A DNA stretch of 64,000 nucleotides from Protofrankia sp963555925 (GCA_963555925.1 CAUVXJ010000006.1:21788-85787), one strand, 5' to 3'. Positions 38,084 through 47,024 are shown, counted from the first letter of the stretch. The notes: generated by a model from the letters alone, not told the origin. A program made the numbers and translations.

Positions 38084-39157
38084 GTGAAACTCAGGAAGAC
38101 CGAGCGAATATCATCCGGGGGGCACGGGAAGCGATTGCGTGCTCTTTCGACGGTGGTTACGGCGCTCGTCCTGGCGGCCACCGTAGCAGCCTGCGGTGGG
38201 AGCTCGGACAAGCCCGCCACCGTTGCCGCGACCGCGACGGGCACGCCAGATCTCAGTGGCGTAACCCTGCGGGTCGGTGAAACCGGATATCAGCGGCAGC
38301 GGCTCTATCTGGAGGCCGCGGGTCTGGTGAACACGCCGTACAAGGTTGAGTACGTCACGTTTGACAGTGGCAGCCTCCAGCTCCAGGCGATGGCCGCCGG
38401 CAATCTGGACGTGGCGCAATCGAGCGAGATCCCGCCCATCTTCGCCAGCCAGTCGGCTGGTGGCGGCAACTTCAAGGTCATCGCGGTGATGCAGGCGACG
38501 ACCCTGTTGCAGGAGGTGCTCATCCCCAAGGGGTCGTCGCTGAAGAGCATCGCCGACCTGAAGGGGAAGAAGGTCGGGTACGTCGCCAGCACGACGGCCC
38601 ATTACTTCCTCTACAAACTGCTGGAGCAGGCAGGCCTCGGCTGGAACGACATCCAGCCGGTGAAACTTACCGTTCCCGACGGCGTGACCGCGCTACTGTC
38701 GGGAAGCGTCGACGCTCTCGCCACTTACGGAAACGCCGTCATCACCACCAAACAGCGTGGCGCGACGACGTTGGGTAGCGGTGAGAAGATCTTGTCCGGT
38801 AGCTACGCCTACGAGGCCACGCCGAAGGCGATCGGCGACCCGGCCGTGCACGCCGCCATCGCAGACTTCCTCGGCCGGCAGCAGAAGGCATTTGGATGGG
38901 CGCGGGCACACCCCGATGACTGGGCGAAGATCACCGCCGAGCAGACGAAGCAGCCGGTGGCCCAGGCGTTGGAAACCTTCAACAGCGGTGAAGCGCAGCG
39001 GCCGACCAAGCTGATCCCCACCTCGCCGGCAACTATCAGTTCCGCACAGGATGTCGCGGATGTTTTCGTCAAGGCGGAGCTGCTGAAGGCCAAGGTGAAC
39101 GTGGCCGACTACTTCAGCACGGCGTTCAACGCCGAGATCGAGAAATTCGGCGCCTGA
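38084..39157 (+). CDS. Second sulfonate-type substrate-binding lipoprotein
   Basis: This 357-aa protein starts at GTG with GGGGGA 5 nt upstream. It has a signal peptide and lipobox (TVAAC) and an SsuA-like core (VTLRVGETGYQRQRLYLEAA; DVAQSSEIPPIFASQS). It is clearly different in sequence from the SsuA-like protein upstream, so the transporter may accept two kinds of substrate. Confidence 0.87.
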   Translation: MKLRKTERISSGGHGKRLRALSTVVTALVLAATVAACGGSSDKPATVAATATGTPDLSGVTLRVGETGYQRQRLYLEAAGLVNTPYKVEYVTFDSGSLQLQAMAAGNLDVAQSSEIPPIFASQSAGGGNFKVIAVMQATTLLQEVLIPKGSSLKSIADLKGKKVGYVASTTAHYFLYKLLEQAGLGWNDIQPVKLTVPDGVTALLSGSVDALATYGNAVITTKQRGATTLGSGEKILSGSYAYEATPKAIGDPAVHAAIADFLGRQQKAFGWARAHPDDWAKITAEQTKQPVAQALETFNSGEAQRPTKLIPTSPATISSAQDVADVFVKAELLKAKVNVADYFSTAFNAEIEKFGA

Positions 39158-39198
39158 ACCATTGATTATGGCATATTAATGGTGTATCAGGCTGGATT

Positions 39199-39682
39199 NN
39201 NNNNNNNNNNNNNNNNNNNNNNNNNNNNNNNNNNNNNNNNNNNNNNNNNNNNNNNNNNNNNNNNNNNNNNNNNNNNNNNNNNNNNNNNNNNNNNNNNNNN
39301 NNNNNNNNNNNNNNNNNNNNNNNNNNNNNNNNNNNNNNNNNNNNNNNNNNNNNNNNNNNNNNNNNNNNNNNNNNNNNNNNNNNNNNNNNNNNNNNNNNNN
39401 NNNNNNNNNNNNNNNNNNNNNNNNNNNNNNNNNNNNNNNNNNNNNNNNNNNNNNNNNNNNNNNNNNNNNNNNNNNNNNNNNNNNNNNNNNNNNNNNNNNN
39501 NNNNNNNNNNNNNNNNNNNNNNNNNNNNNNNNNNNNNNNNNNNNNNNNNNNNNNNNNNNNNNNNNNNNNNNNNNNNNNNNNNNNNNNNNNNNNNNNNNNN
39601 NNNNNNNNNNNNNNNNNNNNNNNNNNNNNNNNNNNNNNNNNNNNNNNNNNNNNNNNNNNNNNNNNNNNNNNNNNNNNNNNNN
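39199..39682. other. Assembly gap (484 N)
   Basis: Unknown bases between the second binding-protein gene and the flavoenzyme gene. The edges do not match E1 or E2, so this gap may hide a short gene or another repeat. Confidence 0.95.
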
Positions 39683-39719
39683 GGCCGGCAGACCACGTTC
39701 TTCTTCCGGAGGATCACCG

Positions 39720-40940
39720 ATGTCGAGTCCGAGTCCGAGTCCGAGTTCGTCCGTGTCCGTGTCCGTGGCTGTTGGAACGCCCCGGCAGGACGTGCTGAAC
39801 CAGCTGGCCGCCGAGTTCGCCGCGACCGCGGCCGAACACGACCGGACGGGGACGTTTCCGGTGGCAAACCTCGCGCGGCTGCACGAGGTCGGGCTCGTCG
39901 GGCTCACCGTGCCGGTTGCCTACGGCGGAGCCGGCGCGAATATCTCCACCGTGGTCGACGTGCTCGGCACGATCGCCCGTGGCGACCCCGCGACCGCGCT
40001 CGTCCTCGCCATGACCTACCTCGCCCACGCGCATCAGGACGGTAGCGGAGGGTGGCCGCACGCGGTGTATTCACGGGTCGCCCACTCCACCGTGGCGGAG
40101 GGTGCGATGGTCAACCATCTGCGGGTGGAGCCCGACCTCGGCACCCCCGCACGTGGCGGGCTGCCGGCGACGACGGCCCGCTGGATCGGGGACGGCTGGG
40201 AGCTCACCGGTCATAAGATCTACTCGACCGGTGCGCCGGTGCTGCGCTGGATGCTGGTGTGGGCGGCGACCGACCCCGCCGCCGACCCTGCCGGACCGGC
40301 GGACGCTGAACCACGGGTAGGCAACTTTCTGGTACCGGCCGACGCGGCGGGCATCGAGATCGTCCGTACGTGGGACCACTTCGGTATGCGGGCGACCGAA
40401 AGCCATGACGTGGTCTTCGACCGGGTCCGCCTGAGCGCCGACGCCGGGTTGGGGCTCGTACCGGTCAGCGCGTTGCGCGACCTGACGATCGACCCCTCGA
40501 TCGCCGCCTGGGGTGGCCTAGCGATCTCCACGATCTATCTCGGCGTCGCAGAGGCCGCCCGCGACTGGCTCGTCGGTTTTCTGCATGAGCGGGTGCCGTC
40601 CAACCTGGGTAAGCCGTTGGCGAGCCTGCCACGCTTCCAGGCCGCCGTCGGCGAGATCGACGTCACGCTGACGACAGCCCGGGTACTGGTCGAAACGACC
40701 GCGAATGGGGTCGATGCCGGGGACGCGGCCGCCGCCGCCCGCGCGAACGCGGTGAAGTCGACGGTCACGAATGCGGCGATCCGCGCGGTCGGCGAGGCGG
40801 TCGCATTGATTGGAAATCCCGGCCTGACCCGGGTGAATCCATTGGAGCGTCATTTCCGGAACGTGCTCTGTGGACGCGTCCACACCCCGCAGGACGATGC
40901 CATCCACGCCGCGGCCGGCCAGGCACTGCTGGCCCGTTAG
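39720..40940 (+). CDS. Acyl-CoA dehydrogenase-fold flavin monooxygenase, DszC/SfnB-like
   Basis: This 406-aa protein has the acyl-CoA dehydrogenase fold (LHEVGLVGLTVPVAYGGAGA; GWELTGHKIYSTGAP; AVALIGNPGLTRVNPLERHF). The operon setting with flavin reductases makes a DszC/SfnB-type monooxygenase more likely than a true dehydrogenase, and the usual catalytic Glu motif near the end is not evident. GGAGG precedes ATG 39720. Residues 2-17 are SPSPSPSSSVSVSV, encoded by a 6-bp repeat. The TAG stop is formed by repeat E1. Confidence 0.8.
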   Translation: MSSPSPSPSSSVSVSVAVGTPRQDVLNQLAAEFAATAAEHDRTGTFPVANLARLHEVGLVGLTVPVAYGGAGANISTVVDVLGTIARGDPATALVLAMTYLAHAHQDGSGGWPHAVYSRVAHSTVAEGAMVNHLRVEPDLGTPARGGLPATTARWIGDGWELTGHKIYSTGAPVLRWMLVWAATDPAADPAGPADAEPRVGNFLVPADAAGIEIVRTWDHFGMRATESHDVVFDRVRLSADAGLGLVPVSALRDLTIDPSIAAWGGLAISTIYLGVAEAARDWLVGFLHERVPSNLGKPLASLPRFQAAVGEIDVTLTTARVLVETTANGVDAGDAAAAARANAVKSTVTNAAIRAVGEAVALIGNPGLTRVNPLERHFRNVLCGRVHTPQDDAIHAAAGQALLAR

Positions 40941-41104
40941 AGCGCTCGGCAATAGGGGCGTGGATCAAGGAGCGGGGATGGGGTGCGTAGATCGCGAGGC
41001 GGAGGAGGGAGGCACCGGAGGTGTCGGGTGTCGACCGACGACAACGATGCGAGGTGCGTGCCCCAGCCCCGCGACGCCGCATCCCCTATTGCCGGTCGCT
41101 CTTA
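40937..41104 (+). mobile_element. Complete E1 element, 168 bp, MITE-like
   Basis: The left end TTAGAGCGCTCGGCAATAGG and right end CCTATTGCCGGTCGCTCTTA form imperfect ~20-bp terminal inverted repeats. A second inner inverted pair (GGATGGGGTGCG against GTGCCCCAGCCC, imperfect) makes the whole element foldable. The ends are TA-rich, as expected for TA-targeting elements. It carries no ORF. It directly abuts E2 on the right and supplies the stop codon of the flavoenzyme gene on the left. Confidence 0.8.
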
Positions 41105-41457
41105 GTGGTCGGTGCTGGNNNNNNNNNNNNNNNNNNNNNNNNNNNNNNNNNNNNNNNNNNNNNNNNNNNNNNNNNNNNNNNNNNNNNNNNNNNNNNNNNN
41201 NNNNNNNNNNNNNNNNNNNNNNNNNNNNNNNNNNNNNNNNNNNNNNNNNNNNNNNNNNNNNNNNNNNNNNNNNNNNNNNNNNNNNNNNNNNNNNNNNNNN
41301 NNNNNNNNNNNNNNNNNNNNNNNNNNNNNNNNNNNNNNNNNNNNNNNNNNNNNNNNNNNNNNNNNNNNNNNNNNNNNNNNNNNNNNNNNNNNNNNNNNNN
41401 NNNNNNNNNNNNNNNNNNNNNNNNNNNNNNGAACAACTTCCAGCGCCGACCACTTAG
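41105..41457. mobile_element. E2 element with inverted ends enclosing an assembly gap
   Basis: The left end GTGGTCGGTGCTGG (41105-41118) and right end CCAGCGCCGACCACTTAG are inverted repeats. The fuller end is GAACAACTTCCAGCGCCGAC at 41431. N fills 41119-41430. It lies head-to-tail with E1. Similar ends are at 29092, 42635 and 60573. Confidence 0.7.
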
Positions 41458-41538
41458 CTCAGCGCGCTTTGCTGGTAGGGGATTTGCTGGTAGGGGATTT
41501 GTCAGACAATGCCTCGTCGGGCAGACAGGATCGGGACG

Positions 41539-42414
41539 ATGAGCATCAGTACGGAGAACATCAGTAGCGAGCACGTCAGCGCCGCCACGGGCGATCCGGC
41601 GCCGGGCTCGTCGGATCGATCGAGGTGGGCCGAGTCGAACATCGTCGCGCCTGCGGCCGGCGGACCCTGGCCGCGGGCTGAAGCGGAGCGGACTGTCGTC
41701 GAGGAGCGCCTGTACCGTAAGCAGCGTCTCGCCGGCGCGTACCGGATCTTCGGGCAGCTGGGTCTGGGCGAAGGACTGCCGGGCCATATCACCGCCCGTG
41801 ACCCGGAGCTGCCCGGCCATTTCTGGGTGAACCGCGCTGGGGTCGACTTCCGGCGGATCACCGTGTCCAGCCTGCTGCTGGTCAACGATGCCGGTGAGAT
41901 CGTCGAGGGGATCGGGCCGCTGAACACGGCCGCGTTCGCCATCCACTCCCAGATCCACGCGGCCCGTCCGGACGTCGTCGCAGCCGCACACACGCACGCC
42001 CTGTACGGCAAGGCGCTGTCGGCCATCGGTGAGCCGTTGCACCCGATCAGCCAGGATGCCTGCGCCTTCTTCGAGGATCATGTGATCTTCGAGGATTACA
42101 ACGGCGTGGTGCTCAGCCCGGACGAGGGACGCCGTATCGCCGAGACACTCGGCGGGCGCAAGCTCGCGATCCTCGCGAACCACGGGTTGCTCTCGGTCGG
42201 TACCACGGTGGAATCGGCCGCCTACTGGTTCATCGCCGCGGAACGCGCGGCCAAGGCACAGCTCATCGCCTCGGCCGCCGGCACGTTGCGGATTCTCGAC
42301 GATGAGACGGCTCGGCTCACCGCCGGCCAAGTGTCCAGCGAGACGGGCGCCCGCTGGTCGTTTGAGGCGCTCTACCAGATCATCATCGAGGAGCAGCCCG
42401 ACCTGCTGGACTAA
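41539..42414 (+). CDS. Class II aldolase/adducin-family protein
   Basis: This 291-aa protein has the zinc-ligand blocks GEGLPGHITARDPE, VAAAHTHALYGKALS and LANHGLLSVG. Family members are sugar-phosphate aldolases or decarboxylases, so it could cleave or decarboxylate the carbon skeleton after desulfonation. ATG 41539 has AGGATCGGGACG upstream. The TAA stop is part of the next E1 copy. Its place in the sulfur operon is inferred from adjacency, across two repeats. Confidence 0.82.
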   Translation: MSISTENISSEHVSAATGDPAPGSSDRSRWAESNIVAPAAGGPWPRAEAERTVVEERLYRKQRLAGAYRIFGQLGLGEGLPGHITARDPELPGHFWVNRAGVDFRRITVSSLLLVNDAGEIVEGIGPLNTAAFAIHSQIHAARPDVVAAAHTHALYGKALSAIGEPLHPISQDACAFFEDHVIFEDYNGVVLSPDEGRRIAETLGGRKLAILANHGLLSVGTTVESAAYWFIAAERAAKAQLIASAAGTLRILDDETARLTAGQVSSETGARWSFEALYQIIIEEQPDLLD

Positions 42415-42634
42415 GAGCGCCCGGCAATAGGGGCGTGGATCAAGGAGTGGGGCTGGGGCACGNNNNNNNNNNNNNNNNNNNNNNNNNNNNNNNNNNNNNN
42501 NNNNNNNNNNNNNNNNNNNNNNNNNNNNNNNNNNNNNNNNNNNNNNNNNNNNNNNNNNNNNNNNNNNNNNNNNNNNNNNNNNNNNNNNNNNNNNNNNNNN
42601 NNNNNNNNNNNNNNNNNNNNNNNNNNTCGCTCTA
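42412..42634 (+). mobile_element. E1 element enclosing an assembly gap
   Basis: The left end begins TAAGAGCGCCCGGCAATAGG and continues GGCGTGGATCAAGGAG exactly as in the copy at 40937. The right end is TCGCTCTA. N fills 42463-42626. The TAA at the left end is the aldolase stop codon. Confidence 0.75.
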
Positions 42635-42654
42635 AGTGGTCGGCGCCGACCACT
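42635..42654. repeat. E2 remnant: perfect 20-bp palindrome
   Basis: AGTGGTCGGCGCCGACCACT equals two E2 ends joined head to head, as if the interior had been deleted. It follows E1 in the same order as at 41.1 kb. Confidence 0.75.
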
Positions 42655-42676
42655 AAGCATTCCCGGATTGCCACAA

Positions 42677-42749
42677 GATCGGCGCGAGTTTGTCGTTAGG
42701 TACGCTTTACAGGCCTAAAAGCGTACCTTCCGACAAACTCGCGCCGATC
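42677..42749. repeat. 73-bp double-stem hairpin
   Basis: The outer arms (42677-42695 and 42731-42749) pair perfectly over 19 bp (GATCGGCGCGAGTTTGTCG). The inner arms GGTACGCTTT (42699-42708) and AAAGCGTACC (42718-42727) pair over 10 bp. The two stems are separated by 3-nt bulges, with a 9-nt loop. It is intergenic, and may be a terminator, a structured RNA or a further mobile palindrome. Confidence 0.8.
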
Positions 42750-42830
42750 ATGGCCTGGGCGTGTAGATCATGAGCTGGATGGCTCGCGGCCCGGGGAGTT
42801 CGTGCGGGCGGGCGGGTAGCGTCAGCAGAT

Positions 42831-43070
42831 ATGAGCGTGACCCCGCCGGCTGGGCGCCGGGAGCTGGAACCGTTGCCCTATGACGGTGTGGCGTCAGTGA
42901 CTGTCGGTACGATTCTGTGGCTGGTCGCCCTGGTGGTGCTGCTGCCGTTCTGGAACAGCCTGCGGGCGGACGGCCACCTGTGGTGGATCGCGACCGCGGC
43001 CGTCGGCGCGGCGCTCGGCCTGCTGGGTATCGCGGTCACATCCCGCCGCCGCAACCGTCTCCGTCGCTAG
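42831..43070 (+). CDS. DUF2530 small membrane protein
   Basis: This 79-aa protein has two membrane helices (ILWLVALVVLLPFWNSL; WWIATAAVGAALGLLGIAV) and a basic tail RRRNRLRR. It matches the actinobacterial DUF2530 family of unknown function. It converges with the large ATPase gene. Confidence 0.8.
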   Translation: MSVTPPAGRRELEPLPYDGVASVTVGTILWLVALVVLLPFWNSLRADGHLWWIATAAVGAALGLLGIAVTSRRRNRLRR

Positions 43071-43133
43071 CGCGCCGTCGCTGCCGCCTCCGTGCCGGGC
43101 TCTGGACGTTGAGGCGGATCTTGAAACATCGGC

Positions 43134-46100
43134 TCAGGAGTCGTCGAGGTCGGCTTCGGCCTGGCGCTGATTGTCACCGGCCGGGTCGCGTAGCGCCTCG
43201 GCGATGGCGTGCCGGCGGTCCCAGGTGCCGGCACGCCAGGCCAGGGCCCGCGCCAGCGCGTTCGTCCCGGCACTCGCGTCGACGTGGATCTCTCCTCCGA
43301 TGCCACCGAGCACCCGCCACGCGACGGGTGTGGACGCACCGTCGACGTCGGCTACAAGCAGACGCGCATGCGACAGGTACGGCGTACCCTCCGGCGCCGT
43401 ATGCGTCGGTGACTGCGGCGCTGAGACGACGTCACAGTCACCAAGCGTGGAAAGCAGGGGCACGCCGAGTACGAGGGATGCCTCGGCTGCCCGGTCCAGC
43501 GGCATCCGCAGGGCACCGCGACCGGCCCCGAGTAGCGGCATCAGGTCCGGCGCGTCCACGATCACGGCATCGGATGTCCGCACCACGCCGTTCGGGGTGC
43601 GGACGGTCAGCGGAGGGTCGATGCTCCTCGCCCGATCGCGGTCGGGTACCTCGGCGCGGGGGAGCGCCGCGGCGGCATCCACGGCCGCCATGTACAGCAG
43701 GCGCGCCGCCGGCCATGGCACGTCCCGATCGGCGTCGCCGAGCCGGTCGAGCAGGTCGAGAACCGCGTCCGGATCGCTCAGGACGTCGGCGAGGGTGAGC
43801 CGGCAACCGAGACGGCGCAGCAGGCCGACATCCACCCCCGGCAGTGGGGCAGCCGGGGCGAACAGCCCGTCGAGCAGCGGGTCGGCGCCGGGCAGCGCTA
43901 GCTCGGGCGGGGGGAGCACGGTCGTTGATCCGGCGACTGGAAGCAGCGCGTGCCGGGACAGCCACCAGCGCGTGTACGACACATCCGCATCGCGGGCATA
44001 GCCGCCGGACCCCGGCCGGCGCAATCGGTCGGAGTGCATGACGACATCGCGCAGCGGCGGCCGGGCCAGCTCCGCGAGCGCATCAGGCCAGCGGGACGGG
44101 TCGACGAACTCGAGGTCGCGGACGGCCGAGAAGGTCGCCAGCGTGGGCGGCACGCCCGGTTCGCTACCGGCAAGGGATTGATCGAATTCGGACCCGAGCC
44201 GGGCGGTCAACTCCTCCACCCAGGTGTCACTGTCGTCCAGGTCGAGCAGGACCGGCTCGTCCGGGTCGAGGCTCACGTCGGTGACATGCAGCACGGTGAA
44301 GGTCCGCAGTACCCCGACCGCTTCCAGCACGCCGACCGGCCATGCCCGCGCGAAGTCATCGGCCAGGACGCTGAACGGTGCGTCGCTCGCGAGCACTCGG
44401 TCGAGGGGGCCGGCTTCGATCAACAGTTCACCGGCGGGGCTGAAGTCGCCATCGGTGTCGGGAAGCAGTAGATCTGCGAGCCAGGGCAGTTCACCGGCGA
44501 TATCGCCGGTGTCGACACCGCCTGCATCGAAGCCGGCATCGAAGCCGGCATCGAGGCCGGCATCGAAGCCTGCGTCCCGCGCCAGTGCCAGGACAGCGTT
44601 GGCCAGCGCGCGTGCCGCGTCGGGATCCGCCTCGGGGTCGATATCGGCGATGGCGTCAGCGACGGACCCGTCGCGCAGCACGCTCGCGGGGGTTCCCTCG
44701 ACCGCACCGAGGGTGCGCAGGGTGTCGCGGGCCGCGCCGGCGCACGCGTCGGGATGCGCGACGCGCAGTGGTAGCCCTGAGCTGACCAACGCGAGGACGT
44801 CCAGATCGGTGGTGGGAAGCAGCAGCCCACGCGGGCCGGTCACCATCCGGACCCCGAGCCGGGTGCCGTCCGGTCCAGGGCCGGTCCCGGCATCCGGTGC
44901 CGGGTCCCGATCCGGGGCGGATGCGGCCAGCGGGACGGGCAGGGCGCCGAGGGCGTCCCGGTCGGGCGCGTTCGCGAGCGCCGCATAGGCACGTGCCCAC
45001 CACGACGGCGGTCGGCGGAGCTCGCTGAGAATCTCGACCACATCGGCGGTATCGAGGCGGCGTACTCCCAGGAGGTCGAGGGCTGGACGCCAATGCCGTG
45101 CGGCGTAGGCCGTCGGTAGCAGGCCGTCCACGGCGCCATCTGCGTCGTCGCCTGGTTTGTCGTCGCCCCGGTTGTCGTCGTCCAGTTCGTCGGTGCCCGA
45201 TTCGTCGCCCCGGAGCACTGCCGGGGCCGTGAGCAGCGCCGTGACCTGGTCGGTTGCCGGACCGAGGTCGCAGACCACGCAGTCGGATCCGCGGTGCCCG
45301 CCGGGAAACATCGGTGCGTCCGGTAGCAGCCGCGCGAGGGCGTCCCGCAACCTGGCGTCGACCTCACCGGCCGGCAGTCCGGTCGGGACGAGTTCAAGCG
45401 CCGCCAGCGGCGAATGCGCCGGCGGATGGCCGGTACCCACGAGCGCACGCACGTCGAATGCGTCGCGCGCCTGCGATGCCAGGGTGCCGCCCGGGTCCTG
45501 CCCCGCGGCGATCAATGCGAACAGGTCCGGTCCGGCCGGCGCCACCGATCTGGCGCCAGCGCCCGGCAGCGCTGTGACACCGGGCTCGCCGGTGACACCC
45601 GGCACGGTGCCGTCGGGGTGGGCGGGCGCGGTATCCGGTGTCAGCGGGCCGCCGGCACCGAGGTCGACAGCAAGGTCGACGATCGTTTCGGCGAGCCGGT
45701 CCACCAGCCAGTCCCGCAGCGGACCAGCGACGGTGTGCCGGCGGGACGGTTCCAACGGCAGACCCACACTGACCAGAACCGGCAACGACAGTGGCTCGTC
45801 GGTTGGCTGGGGCGCCCGGACAAGCGTGGGCACACCGCCGGGCCAGCCTCCCTCGCGGACCATGGCTCGGGCCTCGTATCCGGTACGGGCACGTTCCTCA
45901 ACCGGCCGGTCGATGAGCAGATCCGGCGGAATCACTCCGCGTCGCACCCTGCCGACCCAGCGTTGCCCGTTCAGTAGTGCGACCTCCTGGCCATGCTCAT
46001 TCGGGCCTCCGGGCGCGCCAGGAAGATCATTGTCGCGCGCCCTTTGGCCATGCTCATTCGGGCCTCCGGGCGCGCCAGGAAGATCATTGTCGCGCGCCCT

Positions 46101-47024
46101 TTGGCCGGCGGGCCCTGCCGGGCCCGCTGGGGTGGGGTCCACCCAGACACAGGAAAGCGTCGTGCGATCATCGTCGACCACGACGGTGATCTCGGACAGT
46201 CCGGGCATCACCAGCGGAAGCGTCGGGTCGAGACCGGCCAGGAGGGCACGGGCCAACGCCATCGCGCCGGCGTCACGCAGCGGCAGCCGGACGACGGTGT
46301 CGTAGCCCTCCGGCGGTGGTGGCGCGTCGGCCAGCACCGAGGGCAGGCGTAGCACGGGGACGGCACCGTCGCGGCGGGTCAGTTCGGCGTCGAGGGCGGG
46401 CACATCGAGTGCGTTGATCGCTTCGATGGTCGCCTGTTTCGACCAGCTGACACCACCGCTGCCGGCATCCCGTTCCTCCCACGGCCCCACCGGCCGTCGT
46501 GACACGATCGACGGACTGTCGCTGACGGCGAGAACCGCGGCGAAACCGACCCCGAATCGGCCGAGAGCCGCCGTGTCTCGCTTGGCCGAGGCACGTAGCG
46601 TGGACAGCGATTCGACCCCGGCTGCGGACAGCCCGGTTCCGGTGTTGGCGATCTCCAGCATCCCGGCATGAGGTTCGGCAGCCGTGTCGTCACCGCTGGT
46701 CAATGTCATCAGAACACGGCAGGGCACAGCGGCGGCATGGGCCGCGTCCACGGCGTTCTGGAGCAGTTCAACGACGAGCCGGTCGCGGTAGGTGCCGCGG
46801 GCGGCGTCCTCCTCGGCGTTCGCGTCCTCGCGGAACCGCGCGGGGGACGCGGCCCAGGCATCGAGGACCCGGCGTTGGATCGCGGTCGTCCCGAAAGGGT
46901 CGTCTCGCTCGCCGACGTCGGCATGATCATGTTGGTCGTCGCGGCGCCGGTCGTCCAGCGGGTCGTCCAGGGCGTCGCCGCTGTCAGCGTCCACGATCAC
47001 GTTTCCGTACGGCTGCGCGTCCAT
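43134..47024 (-). CDS. Sacsin/Hsp90-like GHKL ATP-binding protein
   Basis: This 1296-aa protein has an N-terminal GHKL ATPase fold: N-box RLVVELLQNAVDAAH (~residue 90), G1 box EIANTGTGLS with Asn where Hsp90 has Asp, and G2 GRFGVGFAAVLAVSD. The remaining ~1000 residues are helical with acidic linkers and no other known domain. It resembles the large sacsin-N-type proteins of actinobacteria, possibly chaperones. Between ~residues 300 and 345 it carries a 57-bp tandem insertion in frame (RARDNDLPGAPGGPNEHGQ twice). Another expansion gives FDAGLDAGFDAGFDAGG (~830). It ends 63 bp from DUF2530. Confidence 0.8.
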   Translation of the reverse strand: MDAQPYGNVIVDADSGDALDDPLDDRRRDDQHDHADVGERDDPFGTTAIQRRVLDAWAASPARFREDANAEEDAARGTYRDRLVVELLQNAVDAAHAAAVPCRVLMTLTSGDDTAAEPHAGMLEIANTGTGLSAAGVESLSTLRASAKRDTAALGRFGVGFAAVLAVSDSPSIVSRRPVGPWEERDAGSGGVSWSKQATIEAINALDVPALDAELTRRDGAVPVLRLPSVLADAPPPPEGYDTVVRLPLRDAGAMALARALLAGLDPTLPLVMPGLSEITVVVDDDRTTLSCVWVDPTPAGPAGPAGQRARDNDLPGAPGGPNEHGQRARDNDLPGAPGGPNEHGQEVALLNGQRWVGRVRRGVIPPDLLIDRPVEERARTGYEARAMVREGGWPGGVPTLVRAPQPTDEPLSLPVLVSVGLPLEPSRRHTVAGPLRDWLVDRLAETIVDLAVDLGAGGPLTPDTAPAHPDGTVPGVTGEPGVTALPGAGARSVAPAGPDLFALIAAGQDPGGTLASQARDAFDVRALVGTGHPPAHSPLAALELVPTGLPAGEVDARLRDALARLLPDAPMFPGGHRGSDCVVCDLGPATDQVTALLTAPAVLRGDESGTDELDDDNRGDDKPGDDADGAVDGLLPTAYAARHWRPALDLLGVRRLDTADVVEILSELRRPPSWWARAYAALANAPDRDALGALPVPLAASAPDRDPAPDAGTGPGPDGTRLGVRMVTGPRGLLLPTTDLDVLALVSSGLPLRVAHPDACAGAARDTLRTLGAVEGTPASVLRDGSVADAIADIDPEADPDAARALANAVLALARDAGFDAGLDAGFDAGFDAGGVDTGDIAGELPWLADLLLPDTDGDFSPAGELLIEAGPLDRVLASDAPFSVLADDFARAWPVGVLEAVGVLRTFTVLHVTDVSLDPDEPVLLDLDDSDTWVEELTARLGSEFDQSLAGSEPGVPPTLATFSAVRDLEFVDPSRWPDALAELARPPLRDVVMHSDRLRRPGSGGYARDADVSYTRWWLSRHALLPVAGSTTVLPPPELALPGADPLLDGLFAPAAPLPGVDVGLLRRLGCRLTLADVLSDPDAVLDLLDRLGDADRDVPWPAARLLYMAAVDAAAALPRAEVPDRDRARSIDPPLTVRTPNGVVRTSDAVIVDAPDLMPLLGAGRGALRMPLDRAAEASLVLGVPLLSTLGDCDVVSAPQSPTHTAPEGTPYLSHARLLVADVDGASTPVAWRVLGGIGGEIHVDASAGTNALARALAWRAGTWDRRHAIAEALRDPAGDNQRQAEADLDDS
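45991..46104 (-). repeat. 57-bp tandem repeat in frame, part of a dispersed motif family
   Basis: Two identical 57-bp units lie inside the 1296-aa gene. Their core, GCGCGCGACAATGATCTTCC in gene orientation, matches the intergenic repeat at 57058-57160 with few changes (GTGCGATTATGGTTTTTCTC). The unit keeps the frame. Confidence 0.8.

Noticed and set aside
43171..46305. Several long plus-strand frames opposite the 1296-aa ATPase
   Set aside because: They are antisense shadows typical of GC-rich genes; only the minus strand shows GHKL motifs.
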